Positions 1 to 6,998 are shown, counted from the stretch's first letter. The stretch: 7,015 bases of DNA from Thermococcales archaeon 44_46 (GCA_001507935.1 LGET01000083.1:1-7015), one strand, 5' to 3'. Notes: a model not told the origin generated them from the letters alone. Program-made: numbers and translations.

Positions 1-19
1 TAAGAAAAGATAAGGTTTT
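1..19 (-). terminator. Possible T-rich terminator after the aminopeptidase gene (cut by window edge)
   Basis: Directly after the stop codon of the M42 aminopeptidase gene, the minus strand runs into a T/pyrimidine-rich stretch (rc of positions 1-19, with a TCTTTTCTTA core). Archaeal transcription often ends in such oligo-T stretches without a hairpin. The window ends here, so the tract may be incomplete and the call is weak. Confidence 0.35.
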
Positions 20-1057
20 TCATGGAGTTAAGTCCATTGGTTTGAGCTCTTCCAGCAGGTGTTTTGCAAGCTTTATTGTATTATCAACGTCCCTCGCGTC
101 GGTAAGCTCTACCTGTGAGTGCATGTATTTTATTGGAATCGAAAGGACTGCTGTCGCTACTCCTTCGCGGTTTATCTGCATGATGTTTGCGTCTGTTCCG
201 GTCGGTCTTGGGCTTGGCTCCACTTGGAGGGGTATCTCATATTTCTTGGCAACCTCATCAGCAAATGCCCTTATCTTTGGATTTATGTTGGGTCCAACGT
301 CCATTACTGGGCCTTTTCCGAGCTCTGGGACTATTTTGCCTTTGTCCCCGGGCTGTTTGGCAAAGGTAACGTCCATTGCTATTCCAATCTCTGGGTCAAT
401 TGCATAGCTTGCCACCCTAGCTCCTCTCAGTCCAACCTCTTCTTGGACGCTTGCCACGAAGTATATATCTGCTTGGTGCTCTTCTAAAGCTCTTGCCGCC
501 TCTATCATGGCATAGAGGCATATTCTATCGTCTAAATACGGGCTGGCAAAGCGGTTTTCATTAAGCCTTGTAAAAGCCGGGGCGAATTCTATTATCGTCC
601 CTACTTTTACACCCATTTTCTCCGCTTCTTCTTTGGAGTCTGCTCCGATGTCGATGACTATTGTATCCCAATCTGCCGCCTTGTTTCTCTCTTCGGGCTT
701 GGTTAGGTGGGGTGGGATATGTCCAACGACACCATAGATCTCTCCATTTTCCCCGAAGATTCTAACCCTTTGTGCCACAAGGGTTCTTGGGTCAACTCCT
801 CCAACCGGGACAACGTGCAGGTAGCCTTTCTCATCTATGTGGTTGACCATAAGACCAATCTTGTCCATGTGGGCGGCTATCATTACCCTTGGCCCGTCGC
901 CCTTCTTGTGGGCTATGACGTTTCCAAGCTTGTCCACTTTGATCTCATCGACGTAACCTTCAAGGGCTTCGATTACAACATCCCTGATTCCCATGAACTC
1001 GTATCCAGAAACCCCCGGAGCCTCGATAACCTTCTGCATAAGCTCCCAGTTAACCAT
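20..1057 (-). CDS. M42 family TET aminopeptidase (PhTET3-like, probable lysyl-type)
   Basis: This encodes a 345-residue cytosolic metallo-aminopeptidase of peptidase family M42, which forms hollow dodecameric tetrahedra that trim peptides released by proteases. The dinuclear metal site is complete: His63 and Asp65 in AAHMD, Asp176 in LDDR, Glu206 (general base) and Glu207 in VQEEVG, Asp229 in AMDVT, and His313 in YMHS. From memory, the sequence is closest to Pyrococcus horikoshii TET3, which prefers lysine, rather than TET1 or TET2: the stretches around residues 166-260 and 280-345 look nearly the same. The lysine preference is inferred from that similarity. The ATG at 1057 is well supported by a strong GGAGGGG ribosome binding site at 1063-1069. 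Older annotations of this family use 'endoglucanase' or 'deblocking aminopeptidase'; the cellulase name is not supported by the motifs. It has its own promoter in the 109-base gap behind the upstream gene, so it is probably a separate transcription unit. Confidence 0.95.
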   Translation of the reverse strand: MVNWELMQKVIEAPGVSGYEFMGIRDVVIEALEGYVDEIKVDKLGNVIAHKKGDGPRVMIAAHMDKIGLMVNHIDEKGYLHVVPVGGVDPRTLVAQRVRIFGENGEIYGVVGHIPPHLTKPEERNKAADWDTIVIDIGADSKEEAEKMGVKVGTIIEFAPAFTRLNENRFASPYLDDRICLYAMIEAARALEEHQADIYFVASVQEEVGLRGARVASYAIDPEIGIAMDVTFAKQPGDKGKIVPELGKGPVMDVGPNINPKIRAFADEVAKKYEIPLQVEPSPRPTGTDANIMQINREGVATAVLSIPIKYMHSQVELTDARDVDNTIKLAKHLLEELKPMDLTP

Positions 1058-1101
1058 TCTATCCCCTCCGTTTAGATGCTTATCTTAATGAAACTTTGAC
1101 C

Positions 1102-1115
1102 CTTAAAAATTTTCC
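1102..1115 (-). promoter_or_regulatory. BRE/TATA promoter of the TET aminopeptidase gene
   Basis: On the minus strand, GGAAAA (1115-1110) fits an archaeal BRE and is followed directly by TTTTTAAG (1109-1102), a TATA-like element. A start about 25 bases downstream, near 1080, would leave a leader of about 20 bases holding the GGAGGGG ribosome binding site and the ATG at 1057. The geometry fits archaeal promoters. The BRE overlaps one arm of an inverted repeat (1112-1152). Confidence 0.55.
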
Positions 1116-1152
1116 GAATCTGCCATCTTGCCCTAAGGAGGAGCATTCGGAA
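1112..1152. repeat. Perfect 8-bp inverted repeat, TTCCGAAT / ATTCGGAA
   Basis: TTCCGAAT at 1112-1119 and ATTCGGAA at 1145-1152 are exact reverse complements separated by 25 bases. Each arm also contains a near-palindrome (TTC-S-GAA), and the two centres are 34 bases apart. Read on the minus strand, the repeat follows the oligo-T tract behind the membrane protein gene and is itself followed by AATTTTTAA, while its inner edge overlaps the BRE of the aminopeptidase promoter. It could be a hairpin that aids termination, a pair of operator half-sites, or chance. Confidence 0.5.
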
Positions 1153-1165
1153 GAAAAAGTAAAAG
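1151..1165 (-). terminator. Oligo-T terminator after the hjc/membrane protein operon
   Basis: The minus strand just past the stop codon of the membrane protein gene reads CTTTTACTTTTTCTT, a T-rich tract of the type that ends archaeal transcription. It lies before the separate promoter of the aminopeptidase gene, so it likely insulates the two units. Confidence 0.55.
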
Positions 1166-1166
1166 T

Positions 1167-2708
1167 TCAAAGAATGACCTGCAAAAACGCCTCTTCCCCG
1201 GGTTCAAGCTTGTCTATTTCCCATATTACCTTGCCGTCTTCTATTGTTACCCTTCCCTTTGTTGCCCTTGCTTCCACGGCGTTTATGGCTTTTTCATACC
1301 TGAAGTTTTGGAGCTCTCTCATCCTTGGAGCCCTCACCTTGACAAAATAGTATCTATCCAGCTGTTCTTCGAATTTAAGCGGTCTGAAAAGTGCTAGATA
1401 AGAGGTACTCCCGAAGAGTACTGCAGAGAGAACCAAGATTATGGGCAAGTTTCCGTAGTCTTTTGGCTTTGCCGGAGGAATCGGTGTTGTTTGGTTTATT
1501 GGGGTAGACGTAGTTTGGGTTGGAGTTTGGGTCTCTGGTTTTTGGGGCTCTTTGACGGCTATTATTGCTTCTGCCCCAAGATATCTGTCGCTTTCGGCTT
1601 TTAAAGAGATGCTGCCGAAGCCGGTTTCGTTTAAGTTTATCAACGCTGTCCCGTTTTCATCTGTCACGCTGTAGGTTTTCCCAAGTGGACCTATGGCCTC
1701 TATGGTGACGCTTGCTATCCCCTTTCCTGCCGAATCTCTAACATGGACTAAAAGTGTTTCATTTCTCTGCTCATATGTGATAAAGAGCTTTTTGACCTCC
1801 ACAAATGTTTCAACTATTTTTCCATCGAGGTTGAGAGTTATGTGATAAGTTCCGGGCTCTTTTGCCTCGATAAAGGCCATTCCATATGAGTCTGTTTTCA
1901 GCTCGGTGCCTTCTATTATTACCGGTATTCCTCCTACTCCGTTCCCTTCCTCATCTAAGACCCTCACGTATATTATGCCCTTTTCGAATTTTGTTTCGTA
2001 TCTCAGGTTCCTTTGATAAACTTCGAAGCTTTTTGTAATCGTTTTTGAAAGGCCCCCAAAGTTGGTTCTCACAAGGATTGTATATCTTCCCACAACGGGC
2101 TTGGGAAGGAATATCACGTACTCCCATTTGTTTTTCGGGTACTCTGGGTAAAGAAAGATGTTGTGGACGGACTTCTCGGCAATTGAAACGTTTTCTCTGT
2201 AGATTTCGTAAGAAACATCTCCGAAAATTACCCCGTTAGAGGAGGAAGAAACCTTCAGCGTTATGGTGACATCTTCTCCAAAAAGGTATCTGTCTTCTAC
2301 ATCAATGTCAATCGAATAGCTCACTTTTGTAAGAACTCTTAATGAAATCGGAACCTCAGTAAGCATCTTTCCTACCCTTGCAACCACTTTAAGCTCATAA
2401 ACTCCCGCTTTGGGATTTTCGATATATATTGGTAGAGTTTTCTCTATTTTTTCTCCGGGTTCTACCTTTTTTATGAACTCCGAGCCATAGAGAAATCCCT
2501 CTACCGCTGGCCCGGAGACGTAAAGGGTCACATTCTCTGCAGTTTCGTTGCCAACGTTACTCAATACAACTGGAACTGAGATTGTTTCGCCAGGCTTAGC
2601 TTTGAAGCTCTTTTGAGCAACCTCAAGTAATAGGGAAGGCTGAGCGCTCACTATTGAAAGAGAGAGCAAAAAAAGCATTGTTATCAAGACAACGGCCCTT
2701 TTATCCAC
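1167..2708 (-). CDS. Secreted, C-terminally membrane-anchored multidomain beta-sandwich protein, function unknown
   Basis: I do not recognise a named family for the whole 513-residue protein. It opens with a signal peptide (basic DKR, then a hydrophobic stretch to VSA-QP near residue 22). Next comes a CARDB/NEW3-like beta-sandwich (about 24-125, with the typical '[15 protein letters not shown]' pattern), a second beta domain (about 128-232), and two carboxypeptidase-regulatory-like or Ig-like domains (about 235-306 and 307-386). A Pro/Thr-rich linker (387-416), one membrane helix (about 419-441) and a 72-residue tail complete it. Seven N-x-S/T sequons (N54, 59, 173, 316, 352, 360, 405) all precede the helix, which fits an outside N-terminal part that is glycosylated. 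The start is chosen as GTG at 2708, five bases behind GAGGTGAT; a TTG at 2714 in the same frame would sit directly on that ribosome binding site. It overlaps the end of hjc by 8 bases, so the two are probably co-transcribed. A role in the cell envelope is inferred only. Confidence 0.85.
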   Translation of the reverse strand: MDKRAVVLITMLFLLSLSIVSAQPSLLLEVAQKSFKAKPGETISVPVVLSNVGNETAENVTLYVSGPAVEGFLYGSEFIKKVEPGEKIEKTLPIYIENPKAGVYELKVVARVGKMLTEVPISLRVLTKVSYSIDIDVEDRYLFGEDVTITLKVSSSSNGVIFGDVSYEIYRENVSIAEKSVHNIFLYPEYPKNKWEYVIFLPKPVVGRYTILVRTNFGGLSKTITKSFEVYQRNLRYETKFEKGIIYVRVLDEEGNGVGGIPVIIEGTELKTDSYGMAFIEAKEPGTYHITLNLDGKIVETFVEVKKLFITYEQRNETLLVHVRDSAGKGIASVTIEAIGPLGKTYSVTDENGTALINLNETGFGSISLKAESDRYLGAEAIIAVKEPQKPETQTPTQTTSTPINQTTPIPPAKPKDYGNLPIILVLSAVLFGSTSYLALFRPLKFEEQLDRYYFVKVRAPRMRELQNFRYEKAINAVEARATKGRVTIEDGKVIWEIDKLEPGEEAFLQVIL

Positions 2709-3105
2709 CTTCAATCACCTCAAATAAAGATTTTTGCTTACCAATTACTTCGTCAAAGGTGTTGGCTTCATGCTTTGCCATTTGTAGTGTTATGCCATAA
2801 TTTTTCCCGCTCTTTTTTAGCTCTCCAGCATCAAAAAAATACCAGCCATTGTTTATGAATTTGATAGCAACTATTCCCTTTCCCCCAAATCTGCTGGCAA
2901 AACTTTTTACCTTCTCAACGTCTTCCTCGCTCAAGTAGAGTTTATCTTTTTTTGTGGTCTTAACTTCAATGCAGAGGTAGAGTTTACCATTTCCCGCAAC
3001 AATATCGACTTTTTTGCTTCCTGCTGACCTAACAACGGCAAATCCTTCTTTTTCAAGCATCTTTATGAGCTCTCTCTCGGCACTGGCACCTTTTCTGTAT
3101 CTCAT
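2701..3105 (-). CDS. hjc: Holliday junction resolvase Hjc
   Basis: The 134-residue product is an archaeal Hjc: a homodimeric, metal-dependent endonuclease that makes paired nicks in four-way DNA junctions during recombination and repair of stalled forks. The N-terminal half closely matches Pyrococcus furiosus Hjc as I recall it, with one extra residue at the start. The catalytic residues of the nuclease fold are all present: Glu10, Asp34 (KKVDIV), Glu47 and Lys49 (IEVKTTKKD), plus the basic RSAGSKK loop at 26-32. The part after about residue 75 is more divergent, and the protein is about 11 residues longer than the P. furiosus one. The ATG at 3105 follows a GTGGGGG ribosome binding site (3113-3119). 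It is the first gene of a minus-strand operon with the membrane protein gene and is transcribed divergently from the carbonic anhydrase gene. Confidence 0.95.
   Translation of the reverse strand: MRYRKGASAERELIKMLEKEGFAVVRSAGSKKVDIVAGNGKLYLCIEVKTTKKDKLYLSEEDVEKVKSFASRFGGKGIVAIKFINNGWYFFDAGELKKSGKNYGITLQMAKHEANTFDEVIGKQKSLFEVIEGG
2714..2721 (-). promoter_or_regulatory. Ribosome binding site that sets the membrane protein start at GTG 2708
   Basis: GAGGTGAT lies inside the last codons of hjc. It stands 5 bases before GTG (2708-2706), a spacing like that of the other genes here. The in-frame TTG at 2714-2712 overlaps or touches this element, so it is the poorer start. The arrangement suggests translation of the second gene by re-initiation after hjc. 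Confidence 0.6.
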
Positions 3106-3133
3106 TAGCGTTCCCCCACATATCTTTTATGGC

Positions 3134-3157
3134 GTTAAAGTTTATAAGTTGTTTTAC
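3134..3157. promoter_or_regulatory. Divergent promoter region between hjc and the carbonic anhydrase gene
   Basis: TTTATAAG at 3141-3148 is a good archaeal TATA box on the plus strand, with the BRE-like GTTAAA at 3134-3139 just before it. A start about 25 bases downstream leaves about 10 bases to the ATG at 3180. The same element reads CTTATAAA on the minus strand, with GTAAAA (3157-3152) upstream, and would start transcription near 3118, ahead of the hjc ribosome binding site. I see no second equally good box for hjc; the weaker ATAAAAGATA (minus, about 3121-3131) would give a nearly leaderless message. Confidence 0.6.
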
Positions 3158-3169
3158 CCAGCCATTAGC

Positions 3170-3176
3170 GGTGATG
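3170..3176 (+). promoter_or_regulatory. Ribosome binding site that sets the carbonic anhydrase start at ATG 3180
   Basis: GGTGATG stands a few bases before ATG 3180. Longer in-frame starts exist (ATG 3129 and ATG 3174), but 3129 lies upstream of the TATA box and would add 17 residues unlike the family, and 3174 lies within the ribosome binding site itself. Confidence 0.7.
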
Positions 3177-3179
3177 GTC

Positions 3180-3704
3180 ATGGTGATTTACGAGCTAAAT
3201 GGAAAGAAACCCAAAATCCACGAGACAGCTTTTGTTGACGAAAACGCATACATAATCGGAGACGTTGTGCTGGAGGAAAAGACAAGTGTTTGGCCTTCGG
3301 CAGTTCTGAGGGGAGACATAGAGCAGATCTACGTGGGGAAGGGCTCCAACATTCAGGACAACGTTAGTATCCACACATCTCATGGAATGCCCACGATAAT
3401 AGGGGAGTACGTTACAATAGGGCACAACGCAGTTGTCCACGGGGCAAAGATTGGCAACTACGTTATCGTAGGAATGGGGGCTGTGGTATTGGATGGAGCA
3501 AAGATTGGAAACCACGTCATCATAGGTGCCGGCGCCCTAGTGCCTCCAGGAAAGGAAATCCCGGACTACAGCCTTGTCGTAGGTGTCCCAGGCAAAGTTG
3601 TGAGGCAGCTCAGTGAAGAAGAGATAGAAATGACAAGGAAGAATGCTGAAATCTACATTGAGCTCGCCGAAATGCACATGAAGAAGAGAAAGAAACTTGA
3701 GTGA
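3180..3704 (+). CDS. Gamma-class carbonic anhydrase family protein (CamH-like left-handed beta-helix)
   Basis: This is a 174-residue trimeric left-handed beta-helix protein of the gamma carbonic anhydrase / 'ferripyochelin-binding' family, close to P. horikoshii PH1591. Hexapeptide repeats run through about residues 18-150, followed by a C-terminal helix (SEEEIEMTRKNAEIYIELAEMH) that packs on the trimer. The three zinc ligands His65, His82 and His87 are present, as are Arg44, Asp46, Asn57 and Gln59 of the active site. The acidic loop and the glutamates used as proton shuttle in Methanosarcina Cam are absent (RGD is followed by Ile, and the loop after His65 is short), so it is of the CamH-like subclass. 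Carbonic anhydrase activity is therefore plausible, not certain. The start at 3180 gives zinc-ligand numbering equal to that I recall for PH1591. It is followed after 6 bases by uppS. Confidence 0.9.
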   Translation: MVIYELNGKKPKIHETAFVDENAYIIGDVVLEEKTSVWPSAVLRGDIEQIYVGKGSNIQDNVSIHTSHGMPTIIGEYVTIGHNAVVHGAKIGNYVIVGMGAVVLDGAKIGNHVIIGAGALVPPGKEIPDYSLVVGVPGKVVRQLSEEEIEMTRKNAEIYIELAEMHMKKRKKLE

Positions 3705-3710
3705 AGGAAA

Positions 3711-4511
3711 ATGCTCTACAGGATTGTATCCAAAATTCCTCATATTTTATTTAAACCCGCTTATGACCTGTATGAGTCCTATCTCTTTGAAAAGGTTAAA
3801 TCTCAGCCCGAAAAGATACCCAAGCACGTGGCAATCATAATGGATGGTAACAGAAGATGGGCAAGGCTTTTGGACAAGCCTCCTTGGTACGGTCACTTTT
3901 TTGGTTCCAGAAAGCTGGAAGAAATTCTTGAATGGTGCAGGGAGCTGGGAATAAGGACGCTGACTGTTTACGCTTTCTCAACTGAGAACTTCAGGAGAAG
4001 CAAGGAAGAAGTGAAGATGCTCATGGATCTCTTCGAAAAGAAGTTCAAGGAACTTGTACATGATGAAAGAGTCCACAAGTATGGAATAAGGGTCAATGTC
4101 TTAGGCAGGAAAGAGCTGTTGCCAAGGAACGTGAGGGAAGCGGCGGAGGAGGCTGAGAAAGCGACGAGGAAATACAATAGCTACACTCTAAACATTGCCG
4201 TTGCCTACGGAGGGAGGAGCGAGATTGTTGATGCCGTAAAGAGAATTGTCGAAGACGTTCAAGCTGGAAAGGTGAGCAAAAATGAAATAAACGAGGAGCT
4301 CTTGAAGAGGTATCTTTATGTACCCAACATGTCTGACCCGGATATAGTCATAAGAACTGGAGGAGAGATAAGGATAAGCAATTTCCTTCTTTATCAGATT
4401 GCCTATAGCGAGCTTTTCTTCGTTGATGTGTATTTTCCCGAATTCAGGAAGATTGACTTTTTGAGAATAATAAGGGAATATCAAAAACGCCACAGAAGGT
4501 TCGGGAAATAG
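3711..4511 (+). CDS. uppS: Polyprenyl diphosphate synthase UppS (cis-prenyltransferase)
   Basis: This is a 266-residue cis-prenyltransferase. The archaeal enzyme extends geranylgeranyl diphosphate with isopentenyl diphosphate units in cis to a long polyprenyl diphosphate, the precursor of the dolichol-type carrier used for glycan transfer. All family motifs are present in order: IIMDGNRRWAR with catalytic Asp45 (42-52), the GHFFGSRKL substrate region (61-69), YAFSTENFRR (87-96), AYGGRSEI (165-172), and RTGGEIRISNFLLYQ with Arg215, Arg221 and Ser223, followed by Glu234 in the SELFF motif. An amphipathic N-terminal extension of about 35 residues is typical of archaeal members and may touch the membrane. 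A GTGAAGG sequence overlapping the preceding stop codon serves as ribosome binding site, so the gene is translated from the same message as the carbonic anhydrase gene. Chain length cannot be read from sequence. Confidence 0.95.
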   Translation: MLYRIVSKIPHILFKPAYDLYESYLFEKVKSQPEKIPKHVAIIMDGNRRWARLLDKPPWYGHFFGSRKLEEILEWCRELGIRTLTVYAFSTENFRRSKEEVKMLMDLFEKKFKELVHDERVHKYGIRVNVLGRKELLPRNVREAAEEAEKATRKYNSYTLNIAVAYGGRSEIVDAVKRIVEDVQAGKVSKNEINEELLKRYLYVPNMSDPDIVIRTGGEIRISNFLLYQIAYSELFFVDVYFPEFRKIDFLRIIREYQKRHRRFGK

Positions 4512-4515
4512 TTAT

Positions 4516-4530
4516 GGAAAGATTTATAAC
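4516..4530 (+). promoter_or_regulatory. BRE/TATA promoter of the EF-2 gene
   Basis: GGAAAGA (4516-4522) followed by TTTATAAC (4523-4530) makes a strong archaeal BRE/TATA pair in the 72-base gap after uppS. A start near 4551 leaves a leader of about 30 bases, longer than for the other genes here, ending in an AGGTGGTG ribosome binding site (4572-4579) before ATG 4584. It fits a highly expressed gene. Confidence 0.7.
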
Positions 4531-4583
4531 TGGACTTTTGAAGTGAATGATGAACTGACGATCAATGTTTTAGGTGGTGCGAT

Positions 4584-6782
4584 ATGGGAAAAAGGGAAGA
4601 GATGATTAAGGAAATCAAGCAATTGATGACTCAACCAGAGAGAATTAGAAATATGGGTATTGCCGCTCACATTGACCACGGTAAGACTACATTGAGTGAC
4701 AACCTGTTAGCTGGAGCGGGAATGATTAGCGAAGAGCTTGCAGGAAAGCAGCTCGTGCTTGACTTCGATGAGCAAGAACAGGCAAGAGGTATTACAATTA
4801 ACGCCGCTAACGTTTCAATGATTCACGAGTATGGAGGACAAAAGTACCTCATCAACCTCATTGACACTCCAGGTCACGTTGACTTCGGTGGTGACGTTAC
4901 AAGAGCAATGAGAGCTATAGATGGAGCAATAATCGTTGTGGATGCCGTCGAGGGCGTAATGCCCCAGACGGAGACTGTTCTCAGACAGGCTTTGAGAGAG
5001 TACGTTAAGCCAGTCCTCTTCATAAACAAGGTTGACAGACTCATTAAGGAGCTCAAGCTTACACCACAGCAGATGCAGGAGAGGTTCGTTAAAGTAATTA
5101 CCGACGTAAACCGCTTGATCAGGAGGTACGCTCCTCCAGAGTTTAGAGACAAGTGGCTTGTTAAAGTTGAGGATGGTAGCGTTGCTTTTGGTTCAGCTTA
5201 CTACAACTGGGCACTCAGCGTTCCCTACATGAGGAAGACCGGTATCTCATTCAAGGACATCATCGACCTAACAAACGCTGGTGACCTAAAGACCCTTAGA
5301 AAGAAGGCTCCACTTCACGTGGTTGTTTTGGACATGGTAGTCAGACACCTTCCAAATCCACTCCAAGCCCAGAAGTACAGAATTCCACACCTCTGGAGAG
5401 GGGACATCGAGAGCGAGATTGGTCAGGCGATGCTTAACTGTGATCCAAATGGAAAGATGGCCATGGTTGTTACAAAGATCATTATTGACAAGCACGCCGG
5501 TGAAGTTGCAACCGGTAGGGTTTGGAGCGGTACCGTAAAGACCGGTCAGGAAGTCTATCTCATTAACAGCAAGAGGAAATCAAGAATCCAGCAAGTTGGT
5601 ATTTACATGGGCCCAGAGAGAATTAACATGGAGGCAGTCCCAGCCGGTAACATAGTTGCTGTGACAGGTTTGAGAGATGCAATGGCAGGTGAAACCGTTT
5701 CCGAAGAGCTAATTGAACCATTTGAAGCCCTCCACTATACAAGTGAGCCTGTTGTTACAGTGGCTATTGAGGCCAAGAACGTTAAGGACTTACCAAGGCT
5801 TATCGAAGCTCTTAGACAGCTCGCCAAGGAAGATCCAACACTCCACGTCAAGATTGACGAGGAGACCGGTCAGCACCTCCTCAGCGGTATGGGTGAGCTC
5901 CACCTTGAGGTCAAGCTCGTGCACCTCAAAGAGCAATGGGGCGTTGACGTTGACGTTTCAGAGCCAATCGTTGTTTACAGAGAGAGCGTTACAAAACCAA
6001 GCCCAATAGTCGAAGGAAAATCACCAAACAAGCACAACAGGTTCTATATCACCGTCGAGCCGATGCCAGACGAAATCTACCAGGCTATCAAGGAGGGCAT
6101 CATCCCAGAGGGCAGGCCGAAGGATCCGAAGGAGGTCGCCAAGAAGCTCGCAGAGCTCGGTATGGACTACGAGATGGCCAAGGGTATCGTGGACATCTAC
6201 AACGGAAACATGTTCCTTGACAACACCAAGGGTATCCAGTACCTCAACGAAGTTATGGATCTCCTTGTAGATGGTTTCCACCAGGCAATGGACGAGGGAC
6301 CGCTCGCAAAAGAGCCAGTAATGAAGGTAATAGTTAGACTCGTGGATGCAAAGATTCACGAGGACAACGTCCACAGAGGTCCGGCCCAGATCTACCCGGC
6401 AATTAGAACCGCTATACACTGTGCAATGATGAAGGCTAACCCAGTGCTCTATGAGCCATACCAGAAGGTCATTATTAACGTTCCATACGAATACATGGGT
6501 GCAGTCAGCAGAGAGCTTAACCAGAGAAGAGGACAGCTTGTTGACATGAGGCAAGAAGGTGAAGTAATGATAATCATTGCAGAGGCTCCAGTTGCTGAGA
6601 TGTTCGGATTCGCTGGAGCAATTAGAGGTGCAACAAGCGGTAGAGCACTGTGGAGCACAGAGCACGCTGGCTTCAAGAGAGTTCCAAACGAACTTGCTAT
6701 AAACATCATAAGGCAGATAAGACAGAGAAAAGGCCTTGATCCAAACCCACCGACAGAGAAGGACGTCTGCCCACAGCAGTGA
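4584..6782 (+). CDS. fusA: Translation elongation factor 2 (EF-2)
   Basis: The 732-residue GTPase drives translocation of tRNA and mRNA on the ribosome; its length equals the usual archaeal EF-2. GTPase motifs in domain I are complete: AHIDHGKT (28-35), the switch region RGITI (68-72), DTPGHVDF (94-101) and NKVD (148-151). The beta-barrel domain II starts near residue 290, and [10 protein letters not shown] marks domain III. In domain IV the loop around [12 protein letters not shown] carries His597, the residue expected to be changed to diphthamide, the target of diphtheria toxin-type ADP-ribosylation in archaea and eukaryotes. The C-terminus ends with the family-typical [11 protein letters not shown]. 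No intein or frameshift interrupts it. It has its own promoter and a downstream terminator, so it is probably transcribed alone. A stretch near 6045-6260 uses C-ending codons more than the rest of the gene. The gene is named fusA or fus in different archaeal annotations. Confidence 0.98.
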   Translation: MGKREEMIKEIKQLMTQPERIRNMGIAAHIDHGKTTLSDNLLAGAGMISEELAGKQLVLDFDEQEQARGITINAANVSMIHEYGGQKYLINLIDTPGHVDFGGDVTRAMRAIDGAIIVVDAVEGVMPQTETVLRQALREYVKPVLFINKVDRLIKELKLTPQQMQERFVKVITDVNRLIRRYAPPEFRDKWLVKVEDGSVAFGSAYYNWALSVPYMRKTGISFKDIIDLTNAGDLKTLRKKAPLHVVVLDMVVRHLPNPLQAQKYRIPHLWRGDIESEIGQAMLNCDPNGKMAMVVTKIIIDKHAGEVATGRVWSGTVKTGQEVYLINSKRKSRIQQVGIYMGPERINMEAVPAGNIVAVTGLRDAMAGETVSEELIEPFEALHYTSEPVVTVAIEAKNVKDLPRLIEALRQLAKEDPTLHVKIDEETGQHLLSGMGELHLEVKLVHLKEQWGVDVDVSEPIVVYRESVTKPSPIVEGKSPNKHNRFYITVEPMPDEIYQAIKEGIIPEGRPKDPKEVAKKLAELGMDYEMAKGIVDIYNGNMFLDNTKGIQYLNEVMDLLVDGFHQAMDEGPLAKEPVMKVIVRLVDAKIHEDNVHRGPAQIYPAIRTAIHCAMMKANPVLYEPYQKVIINVPYEYMGAVSRELNQRRGQLVDMRQEGEVMIIIAEAPVAEMFGFAGAIRGATSGRALWSTEHAGFKRVPNELAINIIRQIRQRKGLDPNPPTEKDVCPQQ

Positions 6783-6784
6783 AG

Positions 6785-6822
6785 TCCTTTCCTTTCTTCT
6801 CTCTTCTTGTGACTTTTTGTTG
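6785..6822 (+). terminator. Pyrimidine/oligo-T terminator after EF-2
   Basis: Three bases after the EF-2 stop codon there is a 24-base run of pyrimidines only (6785-6808), followed by GACTTTTTGTTGTT. No strong hairpin is visible. This suits the oligo-T type of archaeal terminator expected after a highly expressed gene. Confidence 0.6.
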
Positions 6823-6914
6823 TTGAGATTGTAAAGTCCATAGTTGCAGTTTGTGAGAATTGTGTCAATGTTTCTTATAAACCTATTGGATAAAATCTAA
6901 GATAGTAGCACTAC

Positions 6915-6957
6915 TTTTTTGCAAATTTACCAATTTTTCAAAGTTTTTTGCACAAAA
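6915..6957. repeat. Pair of TTTTTTGCA repeats next to a promoter
   Basis: TTTTTTGCA occurs at 6915-6923 and again at 6944-6952, 29 bases apart. The first copy contains the palindrome TTTGCAAA (6918-6925). The second belongs to an inverted repeat TTTTG-CA-CAAAA (6946-6957) that runs into the BRE of the next gene. These could be regulator binding sites, though the region is very AT-rich and chance is possible. Confidence 0.35.
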
Positions 6958-6965
6958 TACATATA
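6952..6965 (+). promoter_or_regulatory. Promoter of the gene at the right edge
   Basis: ACAAAA (6952-6957) fits a BRE and TACATATA (6958-6965) a TATA box. A start near 6986 would give a short leader with GGTGAT (6989-6994) just before ATG 6999. Confidence 0.5.
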
Positions 6966-6998
6966 GGACTTCGGGAATTCCTCATACTGGTGATGCTC

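Larger units (their letters stand above)
6783..6998. other. AT-rich intergenic region after EF-2
   Basis: This 216-base spacer holds the EF-2 terminator at its left end and the promoter of the next gene at its right end. Between them (about 6824-6950) I see no convincing ORF or RNA gene. It contains a TTATAA element at 6875-6880, a small dyad AGTAGcaCTACT followed by T6 (6904-6920), and two copies of TTTTTTGCA (6915-6923 and 6944-6952). Confidence 0.6.

Noticed and set aside
42..487. Plus-strand ORFs opposite the aminopeptidase gene
   Set aside because: They overlap a well-supported gene on the other strand, have no ribosome binding site and show low-complexity composition.
1112..1152. Small structured RNA gene at the inverted repeat
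   Set aside because: The stem is only 8 bp with a 25-base loop and no further pairing; terminator or operator explanations need fewer assumptions.
4512..4583. Riboswitch or leader peptide before EF-2
   Set aside because: The leader after the predicted transcription start is only about 30 bases, without a clear stem or a plausible leader ORF.
6021..6665. 214-codon minus-strand ORF inside EF-2
   Set aside because: It is a frame shadow of the strongly biased EF-2 codons, rich in Cys, His and Val in a way unlike real proteins here, with no start signals.
4584..6782. Intein or programmed frameshift in EF-2
   Set aside because: The reading frame is continuous at the usual 732-residue length and all GTPase motifs are intact.
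6449..6868. Minus-strand ORF over the end of EF-2, with a TATA-like element (6874-6881) upstream and an internal ATG at 6841
   Set aside because: It is almost wholly antisense to the conserved EF-2 C-terminus, has no recognisable domain, and no good ribosome binding site or BRE. An antisense transcript is possible but not supported.
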